In this document: positions 18,597 through 26,776 of the stretch, one piece after another
Layout: every line of letters begins with the position of its first letter
How positions within the stretch are numbered: the first letter of the stretch is position 1
Source: Novosphingobium sp. CF614
GTDB taxonomy: Bacteria; Pseudomonadota; Alphaproteobacteria; Sphingomonadales; Sphingomonadaceae
Assembly (NCBI RefSeq): GCF_900113255.1
Contig: NZ_FOOR01000002.1
Span: 248,001-312,000, forward strand
DNA length: 64,000 bases
Reading direction: 5' to 3'
The notes under the pieces: generated by a model
What the model was told of the DNA's origin: nothing
Database searches by the model: none
Seen by the model: only the letters and a program-made list of their open reading frames with translations
Program-made: the position numbers and the translations under genes

Positions 18597-19487
18597 ATGC
18601 AATTGAGAGCATTGCGTTATTTCGTCACGCTGGCGCGCGAGGAACACTTCGCGCGGGCGGCGGACGCCTGCGGGATCACCCAGCCCACGCTCTCATCGGC
18701 GCTTGCCGCGCTGGAAGGCCAGCTCGGCAAGCGCCTGGTCGAGCGGGACCGGCGCTATATCGGGCTGACCGCGGAAGGGCGGGCGATGCTGCCCTGGGCG
18801 CAGCAGCTGCTCGCCGCGCACGAGGGCATGGTCCATGCGGTGGAAGTGCTCGACGGGCCGCTGCGGGGGGAATTCCGGCTCGGCGCGATCCCGGCGGCGA
18901 TGCCCTGCGTCGGCCGGTTCACCGAGGCGCTGCTCCAGGCCCATGCCGGCATGACGCTCTCGGTCCGCTCGCTGACCTCGCGCGAGATCGTGCATGCGAT
19001 CGAGGCCTTCGAGATCGACGCGGGGATCACCTATCTCGACCACGAGCGGCCCGCCAACGTGATCGCCGTGCCGCTCTATGCCGAGCGCTATGTGTTCGTG
19101 ACCGCCGCCGGCAAGCGCCGGGCGCGGGGCGGGATGAGCTGGGAAGACGTGGCCCGCCACCCGCTGTGCCTGCTGCACCAGGGCATGCAGAACCGCCGCA
19201 TCCTGGACGGCCTGCTGAGCGGGCACGGCCTCTCCGTCACCCCGCGCGCGACGGCGGACAGCTACATCGCGCTGCTCGCCATGGTCCGCTCCGCCCGCCT
19301 GGCGACAGTGATGCCGGACCGCTACGTCGCCCTCATCGAAGGCGCGGACTGGGCCAGCATCCACCCGATCGCCATGGACACCCCGGTCAGCCGCATCGCC
19401 GTAATCGTCGCCGACCGCGCCCCCCTGAACCCCAACGCCGCAGCAGCCCTCAATTGCGCGCGCGGGATCGCGACCGGGATTGATTGA
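18597..19487 (+). CDS. fdsR: LysR-family regulator of formate dehydrogenase
   Basis: This 296-residue LysR-type regulator has an N-terminal winged helix (LRALRYFVTLAREEHFARAADACGITQPTLSSALAALEGQLGKRL) and a C-terminal effector domain. It lies directly upstream of, and in the same direction as, fdsG-B-A-D, the place where fdsR activators of NAD-dependent formate dehydrogenases are found. The start codon is ATG CAA TTG with no strong ribosome site. Its stop codon is inside a palindrome whose half-sites match one upstream of its own gene. The effector is presumably formate, but this is inferred from position only. Confidence 0.85.
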   Translation: MQLRALRYFVTLAREEHFARAADACGITQPTLSSALAALEGQLGKRLVERDRRYIGLTAEGRAMLPWAQQLLAAHEGMVHAVEVLDGPLRGEFRLGAIPAAMPCVGRFTEALLQAHAGMTLSVRSLTSREIVHAIEAFEIDAGITYLDHERPANVIAVPLYAERYVFVTAAGKRRARGGMSWEDVARHPLCLLHQGMQNRRILDGLLSGHGLSVTPRATADSYIALLAMVRSARLATVMPDRYVALIEGADWASIHPIAMDTPVSRIAVIVADRAPLNPNAAAALNCARGIATGID

Positions 19488-19500
19488 TAGTATCTATCAA
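19484..19500. promoter_or_regulatory. Candidate FdsR operator upstream of fdsG
   Basis: This is a perfect palindrome, TTGATAG-TAT-CTATCAA, overlapping the fdsR stop codon and ending 67 bases before the fdsG ATG. It shares the GATAG/CTATC half-sites with the element at 18558 and contains a T-N11-A pattern typical of LysR sites. Confidence 0.65.
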
Positions 19501-19567
19501 GCATCGCCGTAATCAATTTGACCACCCGCCCGCGATGCATCAGCGTGGCGGCGAAGAGAAACGCGCC

Positions 19568-20056
19568 ATGCCGGAAGCCGTGACGAAAGCCATGCCAGAA
19601 CTTGCCGAGATCCAGACCGTCATCGACCGTTTCGCGCGAAACGGCATGCGCGGCGCCTTGCTGCCCTTGCTGCATGCATTGCAGGAGGAATTCGGCTTCG
19701 TCGATCCGCAGGCGGTGCCCCTGATCGCCGAGGCGCTCAATCTCAGCCGCGCGGAAGTGCACGGCGTGGTCAGCTTCTACCCCGATTTCCGCGAACAAGC
19801 GCCCGCGCGCCATGTCGTGAAGCTGTGCCGCGCCGAAAGCTGCCAGTCGCGCGGGAGCGCCGCGATCGAGGCGGAATTGGTCCGGCGCCTGGGCATCGGC
19901 ATGGGCGATGCGCGCCCGGACGGGCAGGTCGCGCTGGAACCGATCTATTGCCTGGGCCTGTGCGCCATCGGCCCCAACGCGCTGGTCGACGAACGCCCGG
20001 TCGCGGGCATAGACCGCGCCGCGGTGGAGCGGATCGTTGCCGAGGTGACGGCATGA
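19568..20056 (+). CDS. fdsG: NAD-dependent formate dehydrogenase, gamma subunit
   Basis: FdsG is the small thioredoxin-fold [2Fe-2S] subunit of the soluble molybdenum formate dehydrogenase, homologous to NuoE of complex I. The 162-residue protein has the expected ligands C87, C92, C128 and C132 (LCRAESC and CLGLC). The helical N-terminal part (LLPLLHALQEEFGFVDPQAVPLIAEALN) is typical. The chosen ATG gives a normal length; the frame stays open upstream but runs into the operator and the end of fdsR. It overlaps fdsB by ATGA. Confidence 0.94.
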   Translation: MPEAVTKAMPELAEIQTVIDRFARNGMRGALLPLLHALQEEFGFVDPQAVPLIAEALNLSRAEVHGVVSFYPDFREQAPARHVVKLCRAESCQSRGSAAIEAELVRRLGIGMGDARPDGQVALEPIYCLGLCAIGPNALVDERPVAGIDRAAVERIVAEVTA

Positions 20057-21606
20057 CTCGCGTCTTCGTCAGCAGGGACATGGCCTCGGTCGCGCTCGGC
20101 GCCGACGACCTGGCCCAGGCCTTCGCGCGCGCCGGCTGCGAGGTGGTGCGCACGGGCGGCAGGGGGCTGTTCGCCATCGAGCCGCTGGTCGAGGTAGAGA
20201 CTTCCGAAGGCCGGATCGCCTACGGCCCGGTCGGCCCCCGGGACGCCGCCGCCGTGCTCGATGGCACTCATGCGAACCGCGTCGGCGTGACCGCGGAGCA
20301 CCCGTTCTTCGCCCGCCAGCAGCGCTTCACGTTCGCGCGCTGCGGCGTGATCGATCCGCTCAGCCTGGCCGACTATGCCGAGCATGGCGGGTGGAAGGGC
20401 CTGGAAGCCGCCTTCAGACTGTCACCGCAGGAAGTGGTCGACGCGGTCAAGGCATCGGGCCTGCGCGGCCGGGGCGGCGCGGGCTTTCCCACCGGCATCA
20501 AGTGGCAGACCGTGCGCGATGCCGAGGCGGACGAGAAGTTCATCGTCTGCAATGCCGACGAAGGCGACAGCGGCACTTTCGCCGACCGCATGCTGATGGA
20601 AGGCGATCCCTATTGCCTGATCGAGGGCATGGCGATCGCCGGGCACGCGGTGGGCGCCGGCCATGGCTACATCTACATCCGCAGCGAATATCCCTTCGCG
20701 GTTCGGACCATGCGCGATGCCGTGGCCCGTTCGGCGGGAAGGATCGCGCCGTTCACGCTGGAAGTGCGCGTGGGCGCCGGCGCCTACGTCTGCGGCGAGG
20801 AAACGGCGCTGCTCGATTCGATCGAGGGCAAGCGCGGCCAGGTGCGCGCCAAGCCGCCGCTGCCGGCGATCGAAGGCCTGTTCGGCAAGCCCACCGTCAT
20901 CAACAACGTGCTCAGCCTTGCCGCCGTGCCCTTCATTCTTTCCGAGGGAGCCGAGGCCTACGCCGAGGTCGGCTTCGGCCGTTCGCGCGGCACGATGCCG
21001 GTGCAGATCGCCGGCAACGTCAGGAACGGCGGGCTCTGCGAGATCGGTTTCGGGGTGACGCTGGGCGAACTCGTGAACGAGATCGGCGGCGGCACCGCCA
21101 GCGGCCGTCCGGTGCGCGCGGTGCAAGTGGGCGGGCCGCTCGGCGCCTATTTCCCGCCCGCGATGTTCCACCTGCCTTTCGATTACGAGGCTTTCGCGGC
21201 GGCGGGCGGCCTTATCGGCCATGCCGGCATCACCGTGTTCGACGATACCGTGGACATGGCGCGGATGGCGCGCTTCGCCATGGAGTTCTGCGCGGTGGAG
21301 AGCTGCGGCAAATGCACCCCCTGCCGCATCGGCTCGACGCGCGGCGTGGAACTGATCGACCGTATCGTCGCCGGAGCGCCGCGCGGGGCCGGCATGCTGG
21401 AGATCATGCCGCAGATGCGCAACGCCCGGACGGCCGCGCGCACGCAGGACGAGGAAATCGCGCTGCTGCGCGATCTGTGCGACACCATGAAGTTCGGCTC
21501 GCTCTGCGCGCTGGGGGGCTTCACGCCCTATCCGGTGCTGAGCGCGCTCGACCATTTCCCCGAGGACTTCGGCGGCGCTTCCGCGCTGCCCGAGGCTGCG
21601 GAGTGA
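20053..21606 (+). CDS. fdsB: NAD-dependent formate dehydrogenase, beta subunit
   Basis: FdsB is the diaphorase subunit that passes electrons from the iron-sulfur chain to FMN and then NAD+; it is homologous to NuoF. It is 517 residues long, with a thioredoxin-like N-terminus. GRGGAGFPTG begins near residue 138 (NADH/FMN binding) and GAGAYVCGEETALLDS is the FMN loop. An SLBB segment (RAVQVGGPLGAYFP) and the [4Fe-4S] ligands C418, C421, C424 and C485 (SCGKCTPCR...LCALGG) follow. The start overlaps the fdsG stop, implying translational coupling. A palindromic repeat separates it from fdsA. Confidence 0.96.
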   Translation: MTRVFVSRDMASVALGADDLAQAFARAGCEVVRTGGRGLFAIEPLVEVETSEGRIAYGPVGPRDAAAVLDGTHANRVGVTAEHPFFARQQRFTFARCGVIDPLSLADYAEHGGWKGLEAAFRLSPQEVVDAVKASGLRGRGGAGFPTGIKWQTVRDAEADEKFIVCNADEGDSGTFADRMLMEGDPYCLIEGMAIAGHAVGAGHGYIYIRSEYPFAVRTMRDAVARSAGRIAPFTLEVRVGAGAYVCGEETALLDSIEGKRGQVRAKPPLPAIEGLFGKPTVINNVLSLAAVPFILSEGAEAYAEVGFGRSRGTMPVQIAGNVRNGGLCEIGFGVTLGELVNEIGGGTASGRPVRAVQVGGPLGAYFPPAMFHLPFDYEAFAAAGGLIGHAGITVFDDTVDMARMARFAMEFCAVESCGKCTPCRIGSTRGVELIDRIVAGAPRGAGMLEIMPQMRNARTAARTQDEEIALLRDLCDTMKFGSLCALGGFTPYPVLSALDHFPEDFGGASALPEAAE

Positions 21607-21635
21607 CCGCGATGTGCATTGACCGAAACGCATAT

Positions 21636-21696
21636 CCTTCTTCGTCATTGCAAGCCGCCGGAAGCGGCGGGGCCCGCAATGACGGCGGGGGAAGGG
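21636..21696. repeat. Palindromic repeat inside the fds operon
   Basis: The perfect 9-bp outer arms CGTCATTGC (21643-21651) and GCAATGACG (21676-21684) enclose a second GC-rich stem (GCCGCC..GGCGG). It lies in the 118-base gap between fdsB and fdsA. Related sequence occurs near 8070, 30400 and 48560. Confidence 0.75.
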
Positions 21697-21724
21697 CAAT
21701 ACGTTACATTCTGGCAGTAGACAT

Positions 21725-24565
21725 ATGACGTTCACCCGCGAAAAGGACTTTGGAACCCCGGAAGCGATGGGAGCGGCGGTTTCGCTCACCATCGACGGCC
21801 AGGAAGTCTCCGTCCCCGCCGGCACCTCGATCATGCGCGCGGCGGCGATGGTCGATACCGCGATCCCCAAGCTTTGCGCCACCGACAGCCTCGAAAGCTT
21901 CGGTTCCTGCCGGCTCTGCCTTGTCGAGGTCGAAGGGCGAAGCGGCTATCCGGCCTCCTGCACCACGCCGGTCGCGCCGGGCATGGCGGTGCGCACGCAG
22001 AGCGACAGGCTGCGCAAGCTGCGGCGCGGCGTGATGGAACTCTATATCTCCGATCATCCGCTCGACTGCCTTACCTGCGGCGCCAATGGCGATTGCGAGT
22101 TGCAGGACATGGCCGGCGCGGTGGGCCTGCGCGACGTGCGCTTCGGCTACGAGGGGGAAAACCACCTCGAAGGCTGCAAGGACGAGAGCAATCCCTATTT
22201 CACGTTCGATCCCACCAAGTGCATCGTCTGTTCGCGCTGCGTGCGCGCCTGCGACGAAACGCAGGGTACGCTCGCCCTAACGGTCGACGGACGCGGCTTC
22301 GCCAGCGGGATTTCGGCCAGCCAGGACGAAAGTTTCCTCTCCTCCGAATGCGTTTCCTGCGGCGCCTGCGTGCAGGCCTGCCCGACTTCGGCGCTGATCG
22401 AGAAGACCGTGATCGAGATCGGCACGCCCGACCGCGCGGTCGTCACCACTTGCGCCTATTGCGGCGTCGGCTGCACTTTCCGCGCGGAAATGCGCGGGGA
22501 AGAGCTGGTGCGCATGGTCCCGTGGAAGGAAGGCAAGGCCAATCACGGCCATTCCTGCGTCAAGGGCCGCTTCGCCTGGGGCTATGCCCAGCACCGCGAC
22601 CGCATTCTCAATCCGATGATGCGCGGCTCGGTGGACGAGCCCTGGCGCGAAGTCTCGTGGGAAGCCGCGATCGCCCGCGTCGCATCCGAATTCCGCCGGC
22701 TGCAGAAGGAACATGGCGCCCGCGCGATCGGCGGCATCACTTCCAGCCGCTGCACCAACGAGGAGACTTTCCTTGTCCAGAAGCTGGTCCGGCAGGGTTT
22801 CGGCAACAACAACGTCGATACGTGCGCGCGCGTCTGCCACTCGCCGACCGGCTATGGCCTGAAGACCACGTTCGGCACTTCGGCGGGCACGCAGGACTTC
22901 GACAGCGTGCGGCATGCCGACGTGATACTGGTGATCGGCGCCAACCCGACCGACGGCCACCCGGTCTTCGCCAGTCGCATGAAGAAGCGGCTGCGCGAAG
23001 GCGCGAAGCTGATCGTCGTCGATCCGCGCCGCATCGACATGGTGCGCTCCCCGCATATCGAAGCGGCATTCCACCTGCCGCTGCGGCCGGGCACCAATGT
23101 CGCCGTGCTTACGGCCATGGCGCACGTCATCGTCACCGAAGGACTGGTGAACGAGACCTATGTGCGCGAACGCTGCGATACCGACGCCTATGCCGAATGG
23201 GCCGAGTTCGTCTCCGAACCCGCGCGTTCACCCGAAGCGGTAGAAGACCTGACCGGCGTTCCCGCCGCCGACCTGCGCGCGGCGGCCAGGCTCTATGCCA
23301 CCGGCGGCAATGCCGCGATCTACTATGGCCTGGGCGTCACCGAGCACAGCCAGGGCTCCTCCACCGTCATGGCCATCGCCAACCTTGCCATGGCCACCGG
23401 CAATGTCGGCAAGGACGGCGTCGGCGTGAACCCGCTGCGCGGCCAGAACAACGTGCAGGGCGCCTGCGACATGGGCAGCTTCCCGCACGAGCTTTCAGGC
23501 TATCGTCACGTTTCGGACAGCGCCGCGCGTTCGCTGTTCGAACGGGACTGGGGCGTCAGCCTTGATCCGGAGCCGGGCCTGCGCATTCCCAACATGCTCG
23601 ATGCCGCCACCGACGGCGCTTTCAAGGGCATTTTCATCCAGGGCGAAGACATCCTCCAGTCCGACCCCAACACCACCCACGTCGCGGCGGGACTGGCGGC
23701 GATGGAATGCGTCGTCGTGCAGGACCTGTTCCTCAACGAGACGGCCAACTACGCGCACGTATTCCTGCCGGGATCGACCTTCCTGGAGAAGGACGGGACT
23801 TTCACCAATGCCGAACGCCGCATCCAGCGCGTGCGCAAGGTGATGGAGCCGAAGAACGGATATGCGGACTGGGAAGTGGTGCAACTCGTCGCCCATGCCA
23901 TGGGGCTCGATTGGAACTATACCCACCCTTCGCAGATCATGGACGAGATCGCGCGGCTGACGCCGACTTTCGCGGGCGTGAACTACGCCGTGCTCGACCA
24001 GCGGGGCTCGCTGCAATGGCCGGTGAACGCCGCCGCGCCCGAGGGAACGCCGACAATGCACATCGATCATTTCGTACGCGGCAAAGGGAACTTCGTGGTC
24101 ACCGACTATGTCCCCACCGACGAGCGCACCGGGCCGCGCTTTCCGCTGCTGCTCACCACCGGGCGCATCCTCAGCCAGTATAACGTCGGGGCGCAGACGC
24201 GGCGCACCGCCAACGTCGAATGGCATGAAGAGGACCGCCTGGAGATCCACCCGCACGATGCCGAGAATCGCGGCATCCGTGACGGCAACTGGGTCTCGCT
24301 CCGCAGCCGCGCGGGCGAGACCACTTTGCGCGCGAAGATCACGGACCGGGTGGCGCCGGGCGTGGTCTACACCACCTTCCACCACCCCGACACGCAGGCC
24401 AACGTCATCACCACCGACTTTTCCGACTGGGCGACCAATTGCCCGGAATACAAGGTGACGGCGGTGCAGGTCATGCCCTCCAACGGCCCCTCCGACTGGC
24501 AGAGGAGCTACCGCGCCCAGGCCGAGGCAAGCCGCCGGATCGAGCCGGCCGAACCCGCGGAGTAA
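21725..24565 (+). CDS. fdsA: NAD-dependent formate dehydrogenase, catalytic alpha subunit
   Basis: FdsA is the bis-MGD molybdenum subunit that oxidises formate to CO2. The 946-residue protein is full length. It has a ferredoxin-like N-terminus (FGSCRLCLVEVEG), a histidine-containing cluster region (DHPLDCLTCGANGDCELQ), two further [4Fe-4S] motifs (CIVCSRCVRACDE, CVSCGACVQACP) and the proximal cluster CAYCGVGCTF. The molybdenum site TCARVCHSPT has C371 as ligand and H372 beside it, so this is the cysteine and not the selenocysteine type. The C-terminal cofactor-binding domain ends the protein. FdhD, needed to sulfurate the cofactor, is encoded about 8 kb away. Confidence 0.97.
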   Translation: MTFTREKDFGTPEAMGAAVSLTIDGQEVSVPAGTSIMRAAAMVDTAIPKLCATDSLESFGSCRLCLVEVEGRSGYPASCTTPVAPGMAVRTQSDRLRKLRRGVMELYISDHPLDCLTCGANGDCELQDMAGAVGLRDVRFGYEGENHLEGCKDESNPYFTFDPTKCIVCSRCVRACDETQGTLALTVDGRGFASGISASQDESFLSSECVSCGACVQACPTSALIEKTVIEIGTPDRAVVTTCAYCGVGCTFRAEMRGEELVRMVPWKEGKANHGHSCVKGRFAWGYAQHRDRILNPMMRGSVDEPWREVSWEAAIARVASEFRRLQKEHGARAIGGITSSRCTNEETFLVQKLVRQGFGNNNVDTCARVCHSPTGYGLKTTFGTSAGTQDFDSVRHADVILVIGANPTDGHPVFASRMKKRLREGAKLIVVDPRRIDMVRSPHIEAAFHLPLRPGTNVAVLTAMAHVIVTEGLVNETYVRERCDTDAYAEWAEFVSEPARSPEAVEDLTGVPAADLRAAARLYATGGNAAIYYGLGVTEHSQGSSTVMAIANLAMATGNVGKDGVGVNPLRGQNNVQGACDMGSFPHELSGYRHVSDSAARSLFERDWGVSLDPEPGLRIPNMLDAATDGAFKGIFIQGEDILQSDPNTTHVAAGLAAMECVVVQDLFLNETANYAHVFLPGSTFLEKDGTFTNAERRIQRVRKVMEPKNGYADWEVVQLVAHAMGLDWNYTHPSQIMDEIARLTPTFAGVNYAVLDQRGSLQWPVNAAAPEGTPTMHIDHFVRGKGNFVVTDYVPTDERTGPRFPLLLTTGRILSQYNVGAQTRRTANVEWHEEDRLEIHPHDAENRGIRDGNWVSLRSRAGETTLRAKITDRVAPGVVYTTFHHPDTQANVITTDFSDWATNCPEYKVTAVQVMPSNGPSDWQRSYRAQAEASRRIEPAEPAE

Positions 24566-24572
24566 GCCGGCG

Positions 24573-24794
24573 ATGATGAGCAACGACCAGCGCCTCGTCC
24601 ACATGGCCGGGCAGATCCTGCGCAACTTCGCGGCGCAGGGCCGGGAAGAAGCGATCGCGGCGACGGCCGAACATCTCACCCTGTTCTGGGCCCCGCGCAT
24701 GAAGGCCCGGGCGATCGCCATGCTCGAAGAGCCCGGCGCGGAATTGCCAGAAGAGGTGCGCGCCGCCTTCGCGGCCTTGCGGCACCCAGCCTGA
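24573..24794 (+). CDS. fdsD: Formate dehydrogenase delta subunit
   Basis: FdsD is a small (73-residue) accessory subunit of the soluble formate dehydrogenase. It has the typical helical pattern RLVHMAGQILRNFAAQG...TAEHLTLFWAPRMKARAI. It follows fdsA by 7 bases and closes the operon. Unlike the Cupriavidus order fdsGBACD, there is no fdsC between fdsA and fdsD here. The stop codon is the first element of a 14-bp tandem triplication. Confidence 0.92.
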   Translation: MMSNDQRLVHMAGQILRNFAAQGREEAIAATAEHLTLFWAPRMKARAIAMLEEPGAELPEEVRAAFAALRHPA

Positions 24795-24832
24795 ATCGGA
24801 CAGCCTGAATCGGGCAGGCTGAATCGGACAGG
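24791..24832. repeat. 14-bp tandem triplication starting at the fdsD stop
   Basis: There are three near-identical 14-base units of the form CCTGAATCGGACAG. The first contains the fdsD TGA (24792-24794). Because 14 is not a multiple of 3, the TGAs at 24792, 24806 and 24820 fall in three different frames. The tract ends 4 bases before the stop of the opposing gene. Confidence 0.85.
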
Positions 24833-24836
24833 CCGG

Positions 24837-26375
24837 TCAGCGCACCCGCTGGTAGAGCACGGAACCACCGGAGCGGGCCAGGACCCGCCAGCCCGGCACC
24901 GGCAGTTCCGGCGTGTGCCATACGATCCACAGGTAGGGGATCGCCGCGGGCACTTTCGCGGCACTGTCCAACAGGGGTGTCGCATCGTTGCACGATTCGC
25001 CGATCTCGATGGTCGAAGGGTCGCGGTCGAACGCTCCGGCGGCCGGGTTGTGAATCCGCAGCAGCTGTCCGCCGGACATCGCGAACTGGTCGTTGGCGAA
25101 GGCATGCCGGCGCGTCAGCGCGTAGCTGGCGATGTGCATGTCGCGCACCCGCCCCTGGAGCACGAATGTCCGGCAGGGGAGGGCACTGAACGAAACCAGC
25201 TGCGCGCCGCGCGGCAGCGAATCCAGCACTGCCAGCTCCTGCTTGAGCTGGCGATCCCACATGGCCATGCTCAGGGTGGTTCCGGCCAGGCGCACGCCGA
25301 AGAACGCCAGTCCCGCCAGCGCCAGCCAAGCCATGTGCCTCGATGCGAGGCGCGGCCGTGCCGCGATCAACGCCAGGGCGAAGATCGTGGGCGTCATGCG
25401 CATGTCGGCATAGTAGGAGCCGTAGATCCAGCCGGGCAACAGCCAGAACACACCGAACAGCACGATCGCGCCCAGTGCCAATCCCTTGTGCAGCGCAGTG
25501 GCCTTCGAACGCCAGGTGAACACGATCAGGACGAACAGGGCGAACGCGCAGAAATTATCGAACGCCGTCCAGCGATCGGCGAGCACATTGACGAGGAAAT
25601 ACAGCTTCTCGGCCACGAGAAAGAAGCCTTGCGTCGGCAGATGCTCCGGACTGTGCGGCCAGAGCAGGCTCAGGATCTGCGGCAGCAGCAGGCACGAACT
25701 GGCCACGAACCCGCCCGGCAGCGCGCGCCGAAGATTGCCGGTCTGCTCGTACCGCGCGGCCAGTTCGCAGCAGCCCACCAGCAGGCACAGCACCGCCCAG
25801 CCGGCAAGATGGCTGATCCACACCGCGCAGGCGACGGCGCCGAATATGAACCAGCGCAGCACCGGCCGCGCGGCCATGCGCGGCGTGATCCACAAGGCCA
25901 GCGCCAGCGTCGCCAGCGCGACCGCGAAAGTGAAGTTGAGGAAGCCGTACTGGAACGGGTTCCCGTAGGCGAGCGGCAGCGCGAACAGCGCCGTCGCCGT
26001 CACGCGCCCATGCGCCGCGCGCGAGAGCAGCAGGTAGCCCGCCGCCTGCATCGCGACGACAAGCATCGCGATCGCCTTCATCGTCGGTTCGAGCCCCAGC
26101 AGCGGCTCGATCACCCAGGCCAGCAGGTCCGTGCCGAGATTGGGGATGAGGTTCCATTCGAAGCCGTACCACCGCGTGATGTCCGCCGACCGCCCATCGT
26201 CCATCTGGACCATGATGCGCGACATGTGCGCGGGCAGGTCGGTCAGCGGTGGCACGGCGGGATAGAGCAGCGGCACCACCGCCAGCACCACCAGCAGCGG
26301 CCACCAGCGCGCGGCCGCCCATCCGCTCCGCACCTCGGCCGCTTGCACGAACGGTTCTCTCGAATAAGCGTTCAC
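24837..26375 (-). CDS. Polytopic membrane protein of a GtrAB-type cluster
   Basis: This 512-residue protein has ten or more hydrophobic segments and a soluble C-terminal domain from about residue 390. Early residues PPLTDLPAHMSR lie in a large loop, the place where GT-C glycosyltransferases carry acidic catalytic residues. I do not recognise a named family. The GTG start overlaps the stop of the GtrA gene (GTGA), and a GtrB-like glycosyltransferase precedes that. A GtrC-like, polyprenyl-phosphate-sugar-dependent transferase is therefore a reasonable guess, not a demonstrated function. Confidence 0.72.
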   Translation of the reverse strand: MNAYSREPFVQAAEVRSGWAAARWWPLLVVLAVVPLLYPAVPPLTDLPAHMSRIMVQMDDGRSADITRWYGFEWNLIPNLGTDLLAWVIEPLLGLEPTMKAIAMLVVAMQAAGYLLLSRAAHGRVTATALFALPLAYGNPFQYGFLNFTFAVALATLALALWITPRMAARPVLRWFIFGAVACAVWISHLAGWAVLCLLVGCCELAARYEQTGNLRRALPGGFVASSCLLLPQILSLLWPHSPEHLPTQGFFLVAEKLYFLVNVLADRWTAFDNFCAFALFVLIVFTWRSKATALHKGLALGAIVLFGVFWLLPGWIYGSYYADMRMTPTIFALALIAARPRLASRHMAWLALAGLAFFGVRLAGTTLSMAMWDRQLKQELAVLDSLPRGAQLVSFSALPCRTFVLQGRVRDMHIASYALTRRHAFANDQFAMSGGQLLRIHNPAAGAFDRDPSTIEIGESCNDATPLLDSAAKVPAAIPYLWIVWHTPELPVPGWRVLARSGGSVLYQRVR

Positions 26376-26758
26376 GCCGACTCCGCCTCGACGCGAAAGA
26401 CATAGCGGCGCGAGAGCAGGAAGAAACAGACGGAGTAGACGACCATGCCCGCCCCCTGCCCGATCAGGCTCTCGCCGAAGCCGATGCCCCGCATCAGCGT
26501 CAGCACCGCGAGGTTGGCGCCATAGGACAGCACGAAAACGATCACGAAGCGCCGCGCCTCAATGCCCGCCACCGGCCCGCGCTGCCCGAAGGTCCAGGCG
26601 CGGTTGAGTACGAAGGACAGGCACAGGCCGATCGAGTAGCTCGCAGCATTCGCCAGGTAGTCCCCCGCCCCCGCGCGCAGCAGCACCGCAATGATGGCAA
26701 GACCCACCAGGGTATTGGCAAGGCCGACCAAACCGAAACGGACGCCCGATTTCAGCAT
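26372..26758 (-). CDS. GtrA-family membrane protein
   Basis: This 128-residue protein with four transmembrane helices fits the GtrA family, thought to flip or help flip polyprenyl-phosphate-linked sugars across the inner membrane. Landmarks are FGLVGLANTLVGLAI at the start, the conserved SYSIGLCLSFVLNRAWTF segment, and the ending LLSRRYVF. It lies between a GtrB-like glycosyltransferase 18 bases upstream and a large membrane protein whose start codon overlaps its stop. Confidence 0.9.
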   Translation of the reverse strand: MLKSGVRFGLVGLANTLVGLAIIAVLLRAGAGDYLANAASYSIGLCLSFVLNRAWTFGQRGPVAGIEARRFVIVFVLSYGANLAVLTLMRGIGFGESLIGQGAGMVVYSVCFFLLSRRYVFRVEAESA

Positions 26759-26776
26759 GGCACGCCGGCGCCGGAT

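Noticed and set aside
22835..22840. Selenocysteine at the FdsA active site
   Set aside because: The codon is TGC (cysteine), not in-frame TGA, so this is the cysteine-type formate dehydrogenase.
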